Below are positions 35,641 through 46,298 of a DNA stretch of 64,000 nt, one piece after another. Numbering within the stretch: the first letter of the stretch is position 1; each line of letters opens with the position of its first letter. Made by a program: the position numbers and the translations under genes. The DNA lies in the NCBI GenBank assembly GCA_050084515.1, contig CM114275.1, positions 11,284,001 to 11,348,000 of the forward strand, given 5' to 3'. This DNA is from Blasia pusilla. Its lineage: Eukaryota > Marchantiophyta > Marchantiopsida > Blasiales. The notes under the pieces are model-generated. The model searched no databases. It worked only from the letters and a program-made list of their open reading frames with translations, and was not told the origin of the DNA.

Positions 35641-38035
35641 CAAAACTATTAATCCTAACACGCGTGGTATGTTGGGATAACATGTTCATGAGCATGGCTC
35701 TAAGGTGACTTATAATGAGTGAACCTCAAGAAAGCAATATGGCAATACTCTCCATAGAATTGCCCATTACTATAGTTGGAACCTCTTATGAGCTTGCGAT
35801 AGCATTAATGCCTTTGGTTGGTAGATGTGAATTATTGTGTCCTATAATCCATGTATTCAAATGATGAATGGGTACCAAAGTATCTTCAAGGCGACAATCA
35901 GGGCAACAGAAGGCCAATATTTGGCTTGCCACAAAACCAGGTGTCTTAGGAACTAAGACGTGCCTACAAATAGAGGGCTATGGTAGTTGAGGGTGATTCC
36001 AGCTTGAAGGGAAAGCCCATCTCAACAAAGCGGCTGATGATCTACACACATAACATCTTTAGTGCTCTCCAAGGTACCAACGATGAAGAGCCTACACATG
36101 AAGAGGTTCCATGTAGCAAACAACCAGACCCATGCCAAAAGTGTGTACACCAATCCCCACTTAGTGGCAGGTCTTTGTTTGGGTGCCTGGTACTTTTGTG
36201 GATTGGCCCATCCATTGATGCAGCTTGAGGTTGCTAATTTTTTGCTGAAAAATCAAATTCATATATGTGGTGGTCAAGAAACTTGGGAAACCAAGTCACT
36301 GAAGATACCCCATATACCACACTATGCAGGATTTGGACGGATGTGTAGCATCCATGCCAACAATAACAGAGGTATGAAGGGTGTTGGCTTCTTCACCAGA
36401 GGCTTAACCAAAAAGTGTGAGATTATCAGCGCAAGACAATTATGAACACAATGTATGTATATTGGATGTATTTACATGGCCACAATCAGTGAATCTGCTC
36501 TTGTAACAAAGGCAACATTTGATAGTGTGAAAACTGATTGCCTTGAGAAAGGGGATCAGAGTCTTGCTAGGGGACTTCAATAGCTGGGTGGGGCATTGCA
36601 TTGATCCCCAAGTGGAGATACTCATATTTAGAGATGTGAGAGTGAATGGCAATGGCACACGGCTCATCACAATGTTGAGGCAACTTCAACCGATAGCATT
36701 GAATGATAGGCGTAAGGTGGGTTCCCCAACTTGGACTATGGTCGACTTCAAGGAGAAAGAAATCTCCATTGCAAACTACATAGGAGATGAGGGACTCCAA
36801 ATTAAGAGTGGGAAAATCGCGGAGGATGCAACAGACATTGGAAGATCAAATCTTTTGCTGGTCTAGACAGAGTCGCAACAAAGACTAAAATGCTCCACCA
36901 AACCAATGAAGAGAATGATCAAGAAATGGAGGATAGAGGACTTCCAAGATGAGGGGAACAAGAAGATGGATGGTGGTAAGCTAGAAGAAAATCTCTTGGC
37001 ATTTGACACTTTCATTGAATCTGCTGTCAAGACCTTCGGGTTCACAAGAACTATGGACATGATGTTTGCATGGTGGGAGCATGGACTGGCAAATGCAACT
37101 GAGATTTCTTTTGACAGGAAATTGATAATTTGTGGCAAAGCAATAAAATGGTGGTCCTTGCAACTCAAGGCAGCCATTGCCAAATGAAGTGAGGTATATA
37201 TCGCATCTGCTAAGGCCAAGGACAATGCATCCTTGTGGACATACTATGTGGCCCTATGCAAGGAAACCTCTCTTCTAGTGCGTATGCACAACAAGAAACG
37301 GAACCAAGCGACCTACTCCTCCGTCAGTGAGAACATCATTGATAACCATAAAAAAATTTGGATGGAAGTGCATAAATTGAGCAAGGCCAGGGCAGAGCCA
37401 CGTAAAGGCTGTGAAGAGAAAAGATGATGGGATGGTGACCATTGCTAAACGGATCCAAAATCTGTTGGAAGACCGTTATAAGGAGTTAGGCATGAAGCCC
37501 CCTCAGACATCTCCTTAAGAGCAGAACTTTGAGAAGGTTATGGAGGATTTTGTTAAGATACAACAGGAGGAGGTCGACGATGAGGTTGAGTTGGGCTACG
37601 TACATAACAATTGGTTCTCCCTGGCTAAGGTGGGAGCAAGGATCCGAGAACTTGTAAACCACAAAGCAGGCCGTTGTGATGAACTTGTGAATAAGAAATT
37701 GACGTAAGGCAACGCTACTATGGCACGTTCTCTCGTGAGTCTCTTCAATATGGTCTCGCACACATAAGTTGTTCCACAAAGGTGTCGTGTGGGAATCGTC
37801 ATGATCCTCTTCAAGAAGGATGAACACCATGACCCTGGAACCTACAAAGGTATTACATTGTTGAGTGTAGCCGAGAAGCTCTTTTACCCTACACGTAACA
37901 ATAGGATCTCTAGGTACTTGGAGGAAATTTCTATCATCAAGGAAGGCCAAAATAGTTTCCCGCAAGCCCTAGGATGCATAGATCTCATCTTCATCTTCAA
38001 TCAAATTATCAAGGGTAGATAAAAGAGGAGAAACC

Positions 38036-38363
38036 TGTGAGAATTGCGGAATGAATTGAAATTGCGTTTGTACTCTCTGTGTTCTCTCTGTGTTCATAGA
38101 TTGAAAGCCGATACATAAGTAGTAAAGTCTGCTCTAAACTAAGAGCCGTAATCAAAAGACGTGACGGTAATTATGTCACTTCAGAAATGTCTCATAGCCA
38201 TATATCGTTTCGCAAGATGAAACGTTACTAGCAGTAATCAATGGTCATAAACAGAACATTGATTCTAATCTAATCTAGATCGTTTGTATGGATTGATCCA
38301 TGTGATCAATTCTTGGATCAGTACTCTGATGATTTGTTTTGCTGGACTAATTGATTTCCTACA
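38036..38363 (-). repeat. 3' LTR of copia B
   Basis: 328 bp, TG...CA ends, partner of 42861-43188. Confidence 0.96.
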
Positions 38364-38383
38364 CTCCCACTCAGGGGAACAAA

Positions 38384-39270
38384 TCAGCCTTTTTCATTAC
38401 TAGTTAACCCTAGAGATTTAGTATGTTTCGATGAGGTCCTTTTCAGTAAACCCTTAGTAAAAATGTCTGCAGTCATCTGTGTAGTTGAAATATAGATCAA
38501 AATAATTTCGCCACTTGATACTTGATCTTTGATATAGTGGTTTTCAATGTCGATGTGTTTGGTGCGGTCATGATGTTTTGTAGAACTGACCAAAGCAATA
38601 GCACTTTGGTTGTCTGAAGATCTCGATTATCTTCGAGCAAAACCAATTTCGTAAAGTAATCTTCGATCCAAACGACTTGGTGCTAGTTTTAGTCATTGCA
38701 ATGTACTCGGACTCGGTACTTGAAAGAGCAACGACTTTTGTTTTCTACTTGCCCACTAATCGCTCCTCCGCAAGGAGAAAGCAAAATCCGCTAGTAGATT
38801 TTCGGAGTCGATATTGTCTCCATAGGCAAAGACATCGAATATCCTTGAAGATGAAAAGGAGTAGATGAGCGCGATATTGGAGAAAGTAATGTTTTTTCCT
38901 TGGAGATACCTTAAAATACGTTTGACAACGATCCGAGTGTATAGGACCAGGATTGGTCATGAAGCGTAACAATGATGCTAAGAATAGGCAATATCGGGCG
39001 AGTGCACACCATTGCCCACATTAAAGCGCTGTAGCACTTTTATAAGGAATAGAAGACATTGCTGCAATGTCAAGAAGTATGAACAGGGATTGATCTTGAC
39101 TAAGATGAAGGCCAAAATCAAAGGGAGTGGAGATAGGTTTGCGGCCCAAACATGTTGAACTGTTTGAGTTTGTTGGTGATGTAAGTAAATCTGGTTGAGC
39201 CTGATCCATCCTTGTTGTGGGTCTCGTTGGATATGAATTCCCGAACATGATAAGCTTCACCGAGATCAGT
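38384..39270 (-). pseudogene. Copia B RT end and RNase H
   Basis: Downstream of a frameshift near 39350 the RT continues as SFCQSEAP, then GIHIQRDPQQGWIRLNQIYL (connection region) and, in other frames, the RNase H with KTHG-like text replaced by DNQSAIALVSSTKHHDRTKH and HYIKDQVSSGEIILIYIS, ending ADIFTKGLLK at about 38435. Stops are scattered. The catalytic YVDD block falls in the frameshifted segment and is not clearly readable. Confidence 0.8.
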
Positions 39271-39863
39271 CATTTCAAACTCTTGGCGGAGCTTCGCTTT
39301 GACAAAATGAAGTAGCAGTAATTGGAGCTTGCGATGACAAAGTGTTGACCACACGAGAGAGCAAGGATCAGAAAATTGGAGTCCTTGTTTAGAATGTAAA
39401 TATTAGAGTCAGTAGTGGTGCTGACAAAACCAATATCTAGTAAAACATAGTGACAGCGTTCATACCACATACGGGATGATTGCTTCAAACCATAAATGGA
39501 CCTTTCGAGAAGGGAGACCAAGTTATTATGGGGAACTGGCAAGCCTGGAGGAAGGGCCATGTAGATCTTGTGTTGCAGGAATCCATATAGAAAAGCAGCG
39601 ATTACATCTAATTGATGTAAGTCCACGTTGAAATAAGTAGCGATAGCAATTAGAATACGAAGAGATTGAAGTTTCACAGTAGGAGAAAAGGTCTCGTCGT
39701 AATCAAGATCAAGAACTTGAGTAAATCCTTTAGCAACCAGACGGGCTTTGTACTTGTGGATCGTGCCATCCATATGAGGTTTAATTTTAAAAACCCAACG
39801 GCAACCAGATGTGCTTTGATTAGGAGGAAGGGGAACCAAAGTCCAAGCCTTCATTCTAGCCAT
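39270..39863 (-). pseudogene. Copia B reverse transcriptase, N-terminal two thirds
   Basis: A 197-residue open frame reads TSGCRWVFKIKPHMDGTIHK, YKARLVAKGFTQ, LDYDETFSPTVKLQSLRILI, DLHQLDVIAAFLYGFLQ and SIYGLKQSSRMWYERCHYVL. These are the canonical copia RT blocks, with D-V-x-x-A-F-L intact. It follows the protease-integrase frame after a one-base shift near 39900 (the text HWKAAIFAELQNMARMKAW crosses the shift). The frame is lost again before the YVDD box. Confidence 0.88.
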
Positions 39864-42112
39864 ATTCTGAAGTTCAGCAAAAATGGCAGCCTTCCAATGT
39901 GAAGAGTAGGTCCAGAAATAGCCTCTTCATAAGATTGGGGTTCAAGAAAAGAACTAGTAGAAGAGAGCAAGGCCCAACGCTTCTCTGCAGCTCGCTTCTT
40001 GTTCTTCTCAGCTTCAATAAGTGCATCGTAATGCTCAACAGCCCGAGTAATGCGAGGACTTTTTCTTTGAGCAAGAGGAGTAGTAGGAGCTCGTTGTCTT
40101 CTTTCATAGTAAAGAGGGGTACGCCCATGATCAGATACGGGGTGTGCAGTGGAAGAGACCATTAGTGAAGACATAGCCTCTAGCTGTGGCGGACTTGAAA
40201 GAGGTTGAACTCCCACTAAAGATGACATGGAAGGAGAGGGAGTTCCCACTGAGGGAATAATCGGGAAAGGAGCAGGAATAGGCAAGGAAGTTTGAGGATT
40301 AGGGGATGAGCAGAAAAATAGAGGATTAGATCTAATAGCCAGATCTTCTCCATCAGAAGAAGCGAAAGATGTAGTGGTCTGAGCAGTCTGATCTTCAAGA
40401 ACTACAACATCAGGGGAGAGAATGATAGTTTTATCTCTCAGTCTCTCGAGACGCAAAGCTTTGCTTTGGTCAATGTAACCAAGGAAAATGCATTCCTCAG
40501 TGCGAAGATCCAGCTTTGAATGAGGATCATTGATTTTAGCAAATGCAGGGCTTCCAAAAATACGAAGATGAGATAACACAGGTTTACGATTAAACCATAA
40601 TTCATAGGGTGTTTTGGAAAGTGGAAATGCTTTGCTCGGAAGACGATTTTGCAAATAATTAGCAGTGACCAAAGCTTCATCCCAATAAGTATTGGGGAGA
40701 GCAAAATGGAAAAGCATAGAACAGACAGAATTAGCAAGAGTTCTGTTCTTACGTTCTGGAACACCATTTTGTTGTGGTGTGTGGGGAACAGTGAACTGCT
40801 TGGAGATTCCTCGAGAATGGCAGAAGTCTAAGAAAGCAGATGACTTAAATTCCCCACCATTTTCAGATCGCAATGTCTGAATGCGTCGAGGTTGAAGTTG
40901 TGTCTCTACATGAGCCACAAATTGAGTGAAACGGGAAAAACCATCGGATTTGTAATGGAGGAGGTAAAAAATAGTATAGCGGGAGAAATCGTCAATAAAG
41001 ACCATGAAATAACGAAAACCCAAATGAGTAGGGGGAGAAATAGGCCCGCAAATATCTGTATGAATTAATTCTAAAACATTGAGAGCTCTATAGATTGGAG
41101 AAGTGTTAAAAAAAGGTTTGCGAGTCTGCTTGCCATGTAGGCAGGCTCGACATGAAGAAATCTGAGAGGGATTATGTTGTGGAACTCTGCCTGCCATTTT
41201 CTGATTTTGAAGTTGAGAAACACGAGCGGCGCTGATGTCACAGATCAGCGATCGTGGGAAAAATCGTAGTGGCAACTGTAATGGGAGAAAATCGGGAGGG
41301 TGAAAGACAGCTTCTCCGAGTTTGTTCAAATCATTGATTAAATAACATGTTGTGATGATCTGGTCTGTAGAATCACGGAGTATGCACTTTCCATTGTGAA
41401 TCAAGGCAGATCCTCTTGAAGTGTCTAGTTGCTTGATTGAGAAAAGATTTTTCTTCAAGCTTGGTATAAAGAGAATATTCCGAAGAATGTATCGAATACC
41501 ATTATTCAGAAGGATCTCAACGTTTCCATATCCTTTTATCTCCAGACTAGAGTTATCACTTAGGAAAACATACGAAGATTTTTCATACGGAGTGTAATCG
41601 GAAAAGTAATCACTGGAGAAGGCCATATGATGAGTAGCACCGGTATCAAGATACCATGTGTTATCTTGAATATCTGAAGCCGAAGTTGGATAGGTAATGG
41701 TAAAGAAGAGATGAGACGTAAAATTTGGAGCAGACAATATGGACTGCATTTGCTGATCTGCAAGACGTTTTTGGCAATCTTTAATATGATGCCCCTGCAA
41801 ATTGCAGTAGAAACACTTCATTTTCTTATAAGTGTTCTGCTGATTGGAGGATGAAGCCTGCCAATCAGCTTGATGATTGGACGATTCGCCATATGGAATC
41901 GTCATAGAAGCAGGAACAAATCTGATTTGAAAGGACCAAAGCCTTCGAGGAGCTTTGCCTCGACCGTAACCTCTGAAGGAGCCCCTTGCCTCGAATTGCT
42001 GAATTTGGACTTCGATTGAAAAGGGCGAACCTCGCCCAACAAAAAAAAGCGAGGACGGTTCGGCGATCTGCGTCTTCATCATTTTCTCCTCCCTAAGAAG
42101 GAAAGTGATCAC
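39851..42112 (-). CDS. Copia B zinc knuckle, protease and integrase polyprotein, 753 residues
   Basis: The longest open frame of the window. Zinc knuckle CFYCNLQGHHIKDC at residues 100-113. Aspartic protease with active site WYLDTGATHHM (Asp 156). GAG-preintegrase with CRACLHGKQTRKPFF. Integrase core with ELIHTDICGPISPP, FIDDFSRYTIFYLL and RSENGGEFKSSAFLDF, then HTPQQNGVPERKNRTL, which together carry the D-D-E triad. GSPAFAKINDPHSKLDLR and GYIDQSKALRL follow, then a Ser/Pro-rich linker. It should contain the whole of protease and integrase, which cut the polyprotein and insert the cDNA. The frame begins after broken gag, so the shown start is only the first Met of the open stretch. A one-base shift near 39900 separates it from RT. 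Confidence 0.92.
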   Translation of the reverse strand: MITFLLREEKMMKTQIAEPSSLFFVGRGSPFSIEVQIQQFEARGSFRGYGRGKAPRRLWSFQIRFVPASMTIPYGESSNHQADWQASSSNQQNTYKKMKCFYCNLQGHHIKDCQKRLADQQMQSILSAPNFTSHLFFTITYPTSASDIQDNTWYLDTGATHHMAFSSDYFSDYTPYEKSSYVFLSDNSSLEIKGYGNVEILLNNGIRYILRNILFIPSLKKNLFSIKQLDTSRGSALIHNGKCILRDSTDQIITTCYLINDLNKLGEAVFHPPDFLPLQLPLRFFPRSLICDISAARVSQLQNQKMAGRVPQHNPSQISSCRACLHGKQTRKPFFNTSPIYRALNVLELIHTDICGPISPPTHLGFRYFMVFIDDFSRYTIFYLLHYKSDGFSRFTQFVAHVETQLQPRRIQTLRSENGGEFKSSAFLDFCHSRGISKQFTVPHTPQQNGVPERKNRTLANSVCSMLFHFALPNTYWDEALVTANYLQNRLPSKAFPLSKTPYELWFNRKPVLSHLRIFGSPAFAKINDPHSKLDLRTEECIFLGYIDQSKALRLERLRDKTIILSPDVVVLEDQTAQTTTSFASSDGEDLAIRSNPLFFCSSPNPQTSLPIPAPFPIIPSVGTPSPSMSSLVGVQPLSSPPQLEAMSSLMVSSTAHPVSDHGRTPLYYERRQRAPTTPLAQRKSPRITRAVEHYDALIEAEKNKKRAAEKRWALLSSTSSFLEPQSYEEAISGPTLHIGRLPFLLNFRIWLE

Positions 42113-42860
42113 AGTTGCAAAGTAAGGTTACTCGACCTCGCAATGAGGTCAATAAGTTCGGTAACTATTGGGCATTGATCGCATCAATGCAAGATACTGA
42201 TTTTCATCGGTAGTCACCGATCAGCGTGGAGTCAATCAACGCCCTAAATTGATGTACATGTTTGGTAACACTATCGCCTTCTTTCATCTTAAGAGTCGCA
42301 ATTCATCTTGCGGATACATTTTTGTGACGGCGTCTGGGCTTGGTATAAAGAATCTAATTTCGTCCAAGCTTCGCTGCGATAAATGAGGAATCGATATGAT
42401 GAACTTGCGAATTGTCTAAACGATTCACTATGAAGGATAAGGCAATTCGGTTGAAAATTTCCCATTCGTGGACACTCCCAACGCCGGTGGGAGGAGCGGT
42501 AGCCGCTGCTAGCTTTGGAGTTGTTCATTCTACGATGCCTACTAAATCTTCAGCATCAAGGTACAATCTCATGCGTAATCGCCAGATATAGAAATAGGTC
42601 CCGTCAAATTTCGGGATGTCGTCAATCTTGAGGAACATGTTAGAATGCACCATCGTGAATTGATGAAAATGGTAGAAAACGGGTCAAGGACTTCGAATTC
42701 GTAAGAATCAGAAGTCTGCAGCCACCAAGCAATCAGAAACGAGAAAGGCGTTTGAGCAAAAGGCGTCCCCTCTACTCTAGGAATGTTGAAGCGTCCCTCA
42801 GATTCCAATCCTTTCTTGAAAATCGTAAAAGTAGTGACTAGCGACCAGGCTATGATACCA
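42113..42860 (-). pseudogene. Copia B broken gag and primer site
   Basis: Minus-strand patches such as HEWEIFNRIALSFIVNRLDN and KMKEGDSVTKHVHQF (about 42500-42240) are typical copia gag, but the frame changes and contains stops. The tRNA-iMet-like PBS is at 42841-42860. Confidence 0.7.
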
Positions 42861-43188
42861 TGTGAGAATTGCGGAATGAATTGAAATTGCGTTTGTACTC
42901 TCTGTGTTCTCTCTGTGTTCATAGATTGAAAGCCGATACATTCGTAGTAAAGTTTGCTCTAAACTAAGAGCCGTAATCAAAAGACGTGACGGTAATTATG
43001 TCACTTCAGAAATGTCTCATAGCTATGTATCGATTCGCAAGATGAAACGTTACTAGCAGTAATCAATGGTCATAAACAGAACATTGATTCTAATCTAATC
43101 TAGATCGTTCATATGGATTGATCCATGTGATCAATTCTTGGATCAGTACTCTGATGATCTGTTTCGCTGGACTAATTGATTTCCTACA
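42861..43188 (-). repeat. 5' LTR of copia B
   Basis: 328 bp, partner of 38036-38363. Confidence 0.96.
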
Positions 43189-45270
43189 AAACCCACCTAT
43201 TGCAACCCACCCACCCTACCTCTTAAACCTCAAGTAGGCATGTGACACAGTATGGCATTATCGGCTATCTTATAACTTGTGGAAGGCGGAGTTCAGAAAA
43301 AAGATATGGACAATGGTGGAGAAGAAGTACCTGAACATAATGCGTCGAGTTATTCTGAATGACAACAAGAGTTTGACATCAAACAAGGAATGGCCGAAGG
43401 ACGCTCGCTCTGCCCACCCTCTTCTACATTTTGGTCAATTCCCTATTGGCGGAAATGGGGGACGGTGGACTAGGCATCCGGGAGAGCAATAGTTGTTGTT
43501 GCCCTCATGTTTTATGACGATTTTGGTGGACTAAAGGAAATATGAGACTTTACTCATTAAGTAGTGCTTGTCGTGGCCTTGCGACCATAGATCCCACACC
43601 CTGGTTCTTGAGGTTGGGATGGGCATAGAGAGAGGAAAAAGTTAAGAAGGTACCATATGAGAGGAGGGAGACACTCTCATATAGTGTTCGTGCTGACCAA
43701 ACATGTTCGTGCGGAGCTTCCAAGTGAACGGGAGAGAAACTCTAAGAGGTGATCTCCTTGACCAAAATCTGGTGTGGCATGGAGGCAAGTGTACTAAAGG
43801 GCCGTATGATGATCTTCAGACGAGGACCAAGATCAACACTGGTGTTGGGCACACCAGATATCCCTGGTGCGCCCACTTACACCTATCTGCATGTGGAAGT
43901 CTTCAATTCTCAGAAGACTGCATGTGGGATGCCCGCATTAAGAAGACTACTGAGAAAGGCCAATAGGAAGGTGAATGGTCTGTCAAGATTCTTACACTGT
44001 CGAACATCACATCAGAAGTGAAGTGCTCTATCATTCTGCATACAATTCGTCCCTCACTAGAATATGGCGCAGAAATGTGGGATGCCAACATCAAACAAAG
44101 GGACAGGCTTGAAGCTGTGATGGAGGTGTTTGGGGGTATGATGTCAGCTTCCTCATGAACGGCCAGAGGTACTGTTAGATTGTCTCTGTTACACTGCGCC
44201 GGCTACACCTGCAATGGCGAAGTTGCGAACTCTGCACCGTAGAGATAGATTCTGAAGCACTGGAATCTCCAATCACCAAGAGTCCCGTCTGCCCTGTCCT
44301 TGTCCCTCCCTCGGACTGCTCACATACCCGAAAGCCCTCTCCAGTGGAATCTGAACCTTTCCGTTTCCGTCCCCGTCTGAGTGAAGAAAGGGGGAGAGTG
44401 AAGGCAGTGGAGCCCCCTCGACTCCCAAAAGGTGTCTCGGCGCCCGTGTCCCCGTGTTCCAGGAAAAGGTTATCAGGTATCTTAAGTTGGTGATGGGGAA
44501 AACTTGGACCCAAAGAGGGCCAGTAAAGCAGGCCAGATCTTGGATGAAAAAGGTTCAAGAGATTGTGCAACCAACCAAGCTCCCTGCCTGCACTGTAAGA
44601 GCAAGATGAGAAAGCATTTGTGGATACCATAACCATAGCACTGGTCACACACTCAGAGCAGGATGACACGGAGGAAGCCATGAAAATGTCTGACCTCTCT
44701 CCCTTGACAGTATGTCCTGAACAGGCAGAACTGAAGAACTATTTGCAGGGAACCCCTTTCTTGGGAGCGCGGCTTAAGTTCAAGTTTAGGACAGGGGAAA
44801 TCCCCTTGAACAATAGGAAAAGCAGGATGGGAACACAACTAAACTCCAGTAGCCCTAGGCCCTGTGTGACTATCGGAATGATACCTCTAGTCACTACTTG
44901 TTCTCCTGCAAAAACTACATGACACACAGAGCAATAGCATAAGCTGATATGGCTAAGCTGATAACACCAGAATTGTTCTACACTTTCAGTAGCCTAGATT
45001 CATTGCCCAAAGCTGCTCCACTGGTAAGTAATCTTTATTGGGGATCGAATCAGGTAAAGTAGATGGTGTGGTGAAGAGCTTCCTGGTTGACACCAACATG
45101 TCATGTGGTCTGCACTCACACTTTACGAGAGTGTCTCCCTCCTCTCACTTTTTCACTTCTTCCTCTCTCTAGACCCATCCCAGCCTCACGCACCGTCCGA
45201 CCAGTGCACGGGGTCTATGGTCACAAGGCTAAGACAGGCACTACCTAATGAGCAGTCTCTCCACACCTTT

Positions 45271-46298
45271 AGGTCGCTCAGCCTAGTCGGCATCTTCACT
45301 CGAGGCCTACAACCGCTTCTTCACCTCCAACTAGCTGATGTGACTAATCCGACTTCACCTACTTATCTTTAAGGGAAATTTTCCTCTAGGTAGGGATGCT
45401 TGTATGTGTTGAGTCATTGGCATAGGAATCGTAGTTTGTTCAAACAGACACTGGAAGAAGAAATCACATGCATAAGGCCGGAGTAATTATGGTAGGATCG
45501 CCTTAATTGGAAACCAAGGTATTAGTATTCACATGAAGAACCCTGTAGCTTTATTAATATAGATTGTATAGCCTCTTTGTCAAAGAGATGCCCGACTGGA
45601 CTCACAAGAGATATAGCATAGCCCCCAAATCGATAATTACAAACTTGAAAGGATCACTCCACCCATCCTACAGATGAAGACCTTCCAGAACCACTGACCC
45701 AGACATGATCTAAAATATACTAGCTTACAAATACAGAGACAAATAAATCACCCTCTTCGTAGAAAACATTGCTGGATGTCAAGGACTGATAGGCAAAATA
45801 ATCCTAAGAACCAAGAACACAATGAACACTAGAATCCAAACAGTGAATACCACCCTTTATGTGTTGAATGACAGTCAATACACATCAAGCCAGATTCATG
45901 CCCAACAGAAATTTGATAATTAAGTAGACCCTAAGTGTTAGTTCCATACTAAAACAGGAAATTTGATGTTGTGGAGTCAAAAATACTAGCTTGAATTTAT
46001 CGAGGTCAGTTCCTGGCTGAGGATGGTATTGGCCTGGAGACTTCATGACGAAGTGTACAAACAACTAGGCCTGACATGTGCACAAAGACTTGGTTTTGAG
46101 TGTGCAGCTAGAGAAACAATTAAACTTTGAATCAGGGCTATCACTATTGCCAGAAAACCTTCATGGCACCTATACCTTCCCATAAAAATGTGGGGAAAAG
46201 GATATTTTGAGACTGGAAGATTTGCTTGCTAATAATATTGCCTTTTAAATTACATGGCACACATAACTAGAGATAGCAAACATTCAAACAAACCTGAT
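45271..46298. other. No gene seen; 3' flank of RLP24
   Basis: Probably the LINE tail to about 45370 and then the 3' untranslated region and downstream flank of the RLP24 gene. AT-rich; no coding frame or repeat recognised. Confidence 0.45.

Larger units (their letters stand above)
38036..43188 (-). mobile_element. Copia B: younger complete Ty1/copia element, 5153 bp
   Basis: The 328-bp LTRs at 38036-38363 and 42861-43188 both start TGTGAGAATTGCGG and end TTTCCTACA, and differ at about ten positions (3%) by hand count. A perfect target duplication AAACC flanks the element (38031-38035 and 43189-43193). The PBS (42841-42860, minus strand TGGTATCATAGCC) matches initiator tRNA-Met, and a polypurine tract (minus strand CCCCTGAGTGGGAG) lies at 38364-38377. 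It interrupts the RT of the LINE at 36170-45270. Gag is broken, but the protease-integrase frame is still open, so the element is recent yet probably not autonomous. Confidence 0.96.
36170..45270 (+). mobile_element. LINE relic split by copia B (36170-38035 and 43189-45270)
   Basis: Endonuclease: NFLLKNQIHICGGQETW (36235-36290), containing the catalytic QET block, and VLLGDFNSWVG with NGNGTRLITMLRQLQ and RKVGSPTWT (36560-36735). RT: HDPGTYKGITLLSVAEKLF and EGQNSF (37825-37960). After the copia insertion come KAEFRKKIWTMVEKKYLNIM (43280-43340), KQGMAEGRSLCP and the catalytic box ALMFYDDF (about 43500-43525). C-terminal region: RPSLEYGAEMWDANIKQRDR (about 44047-44110), FKFRTGEIPLNNRKSR, and the zinc-binding tail CDYRNDTSSHYLFSCKNY (about 44865-44920). 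Frameshifts and stops are frequent. Such enzymes nick the target DNA and reverse-transcribe in place. This copy is dead. Confidence 0.85.

Noticed and set aside
44175-44681. 168-residue minus-strand ORF
   Set aside because: It is antisense to the C-terminal part of the LINE and has no recognisable feature.
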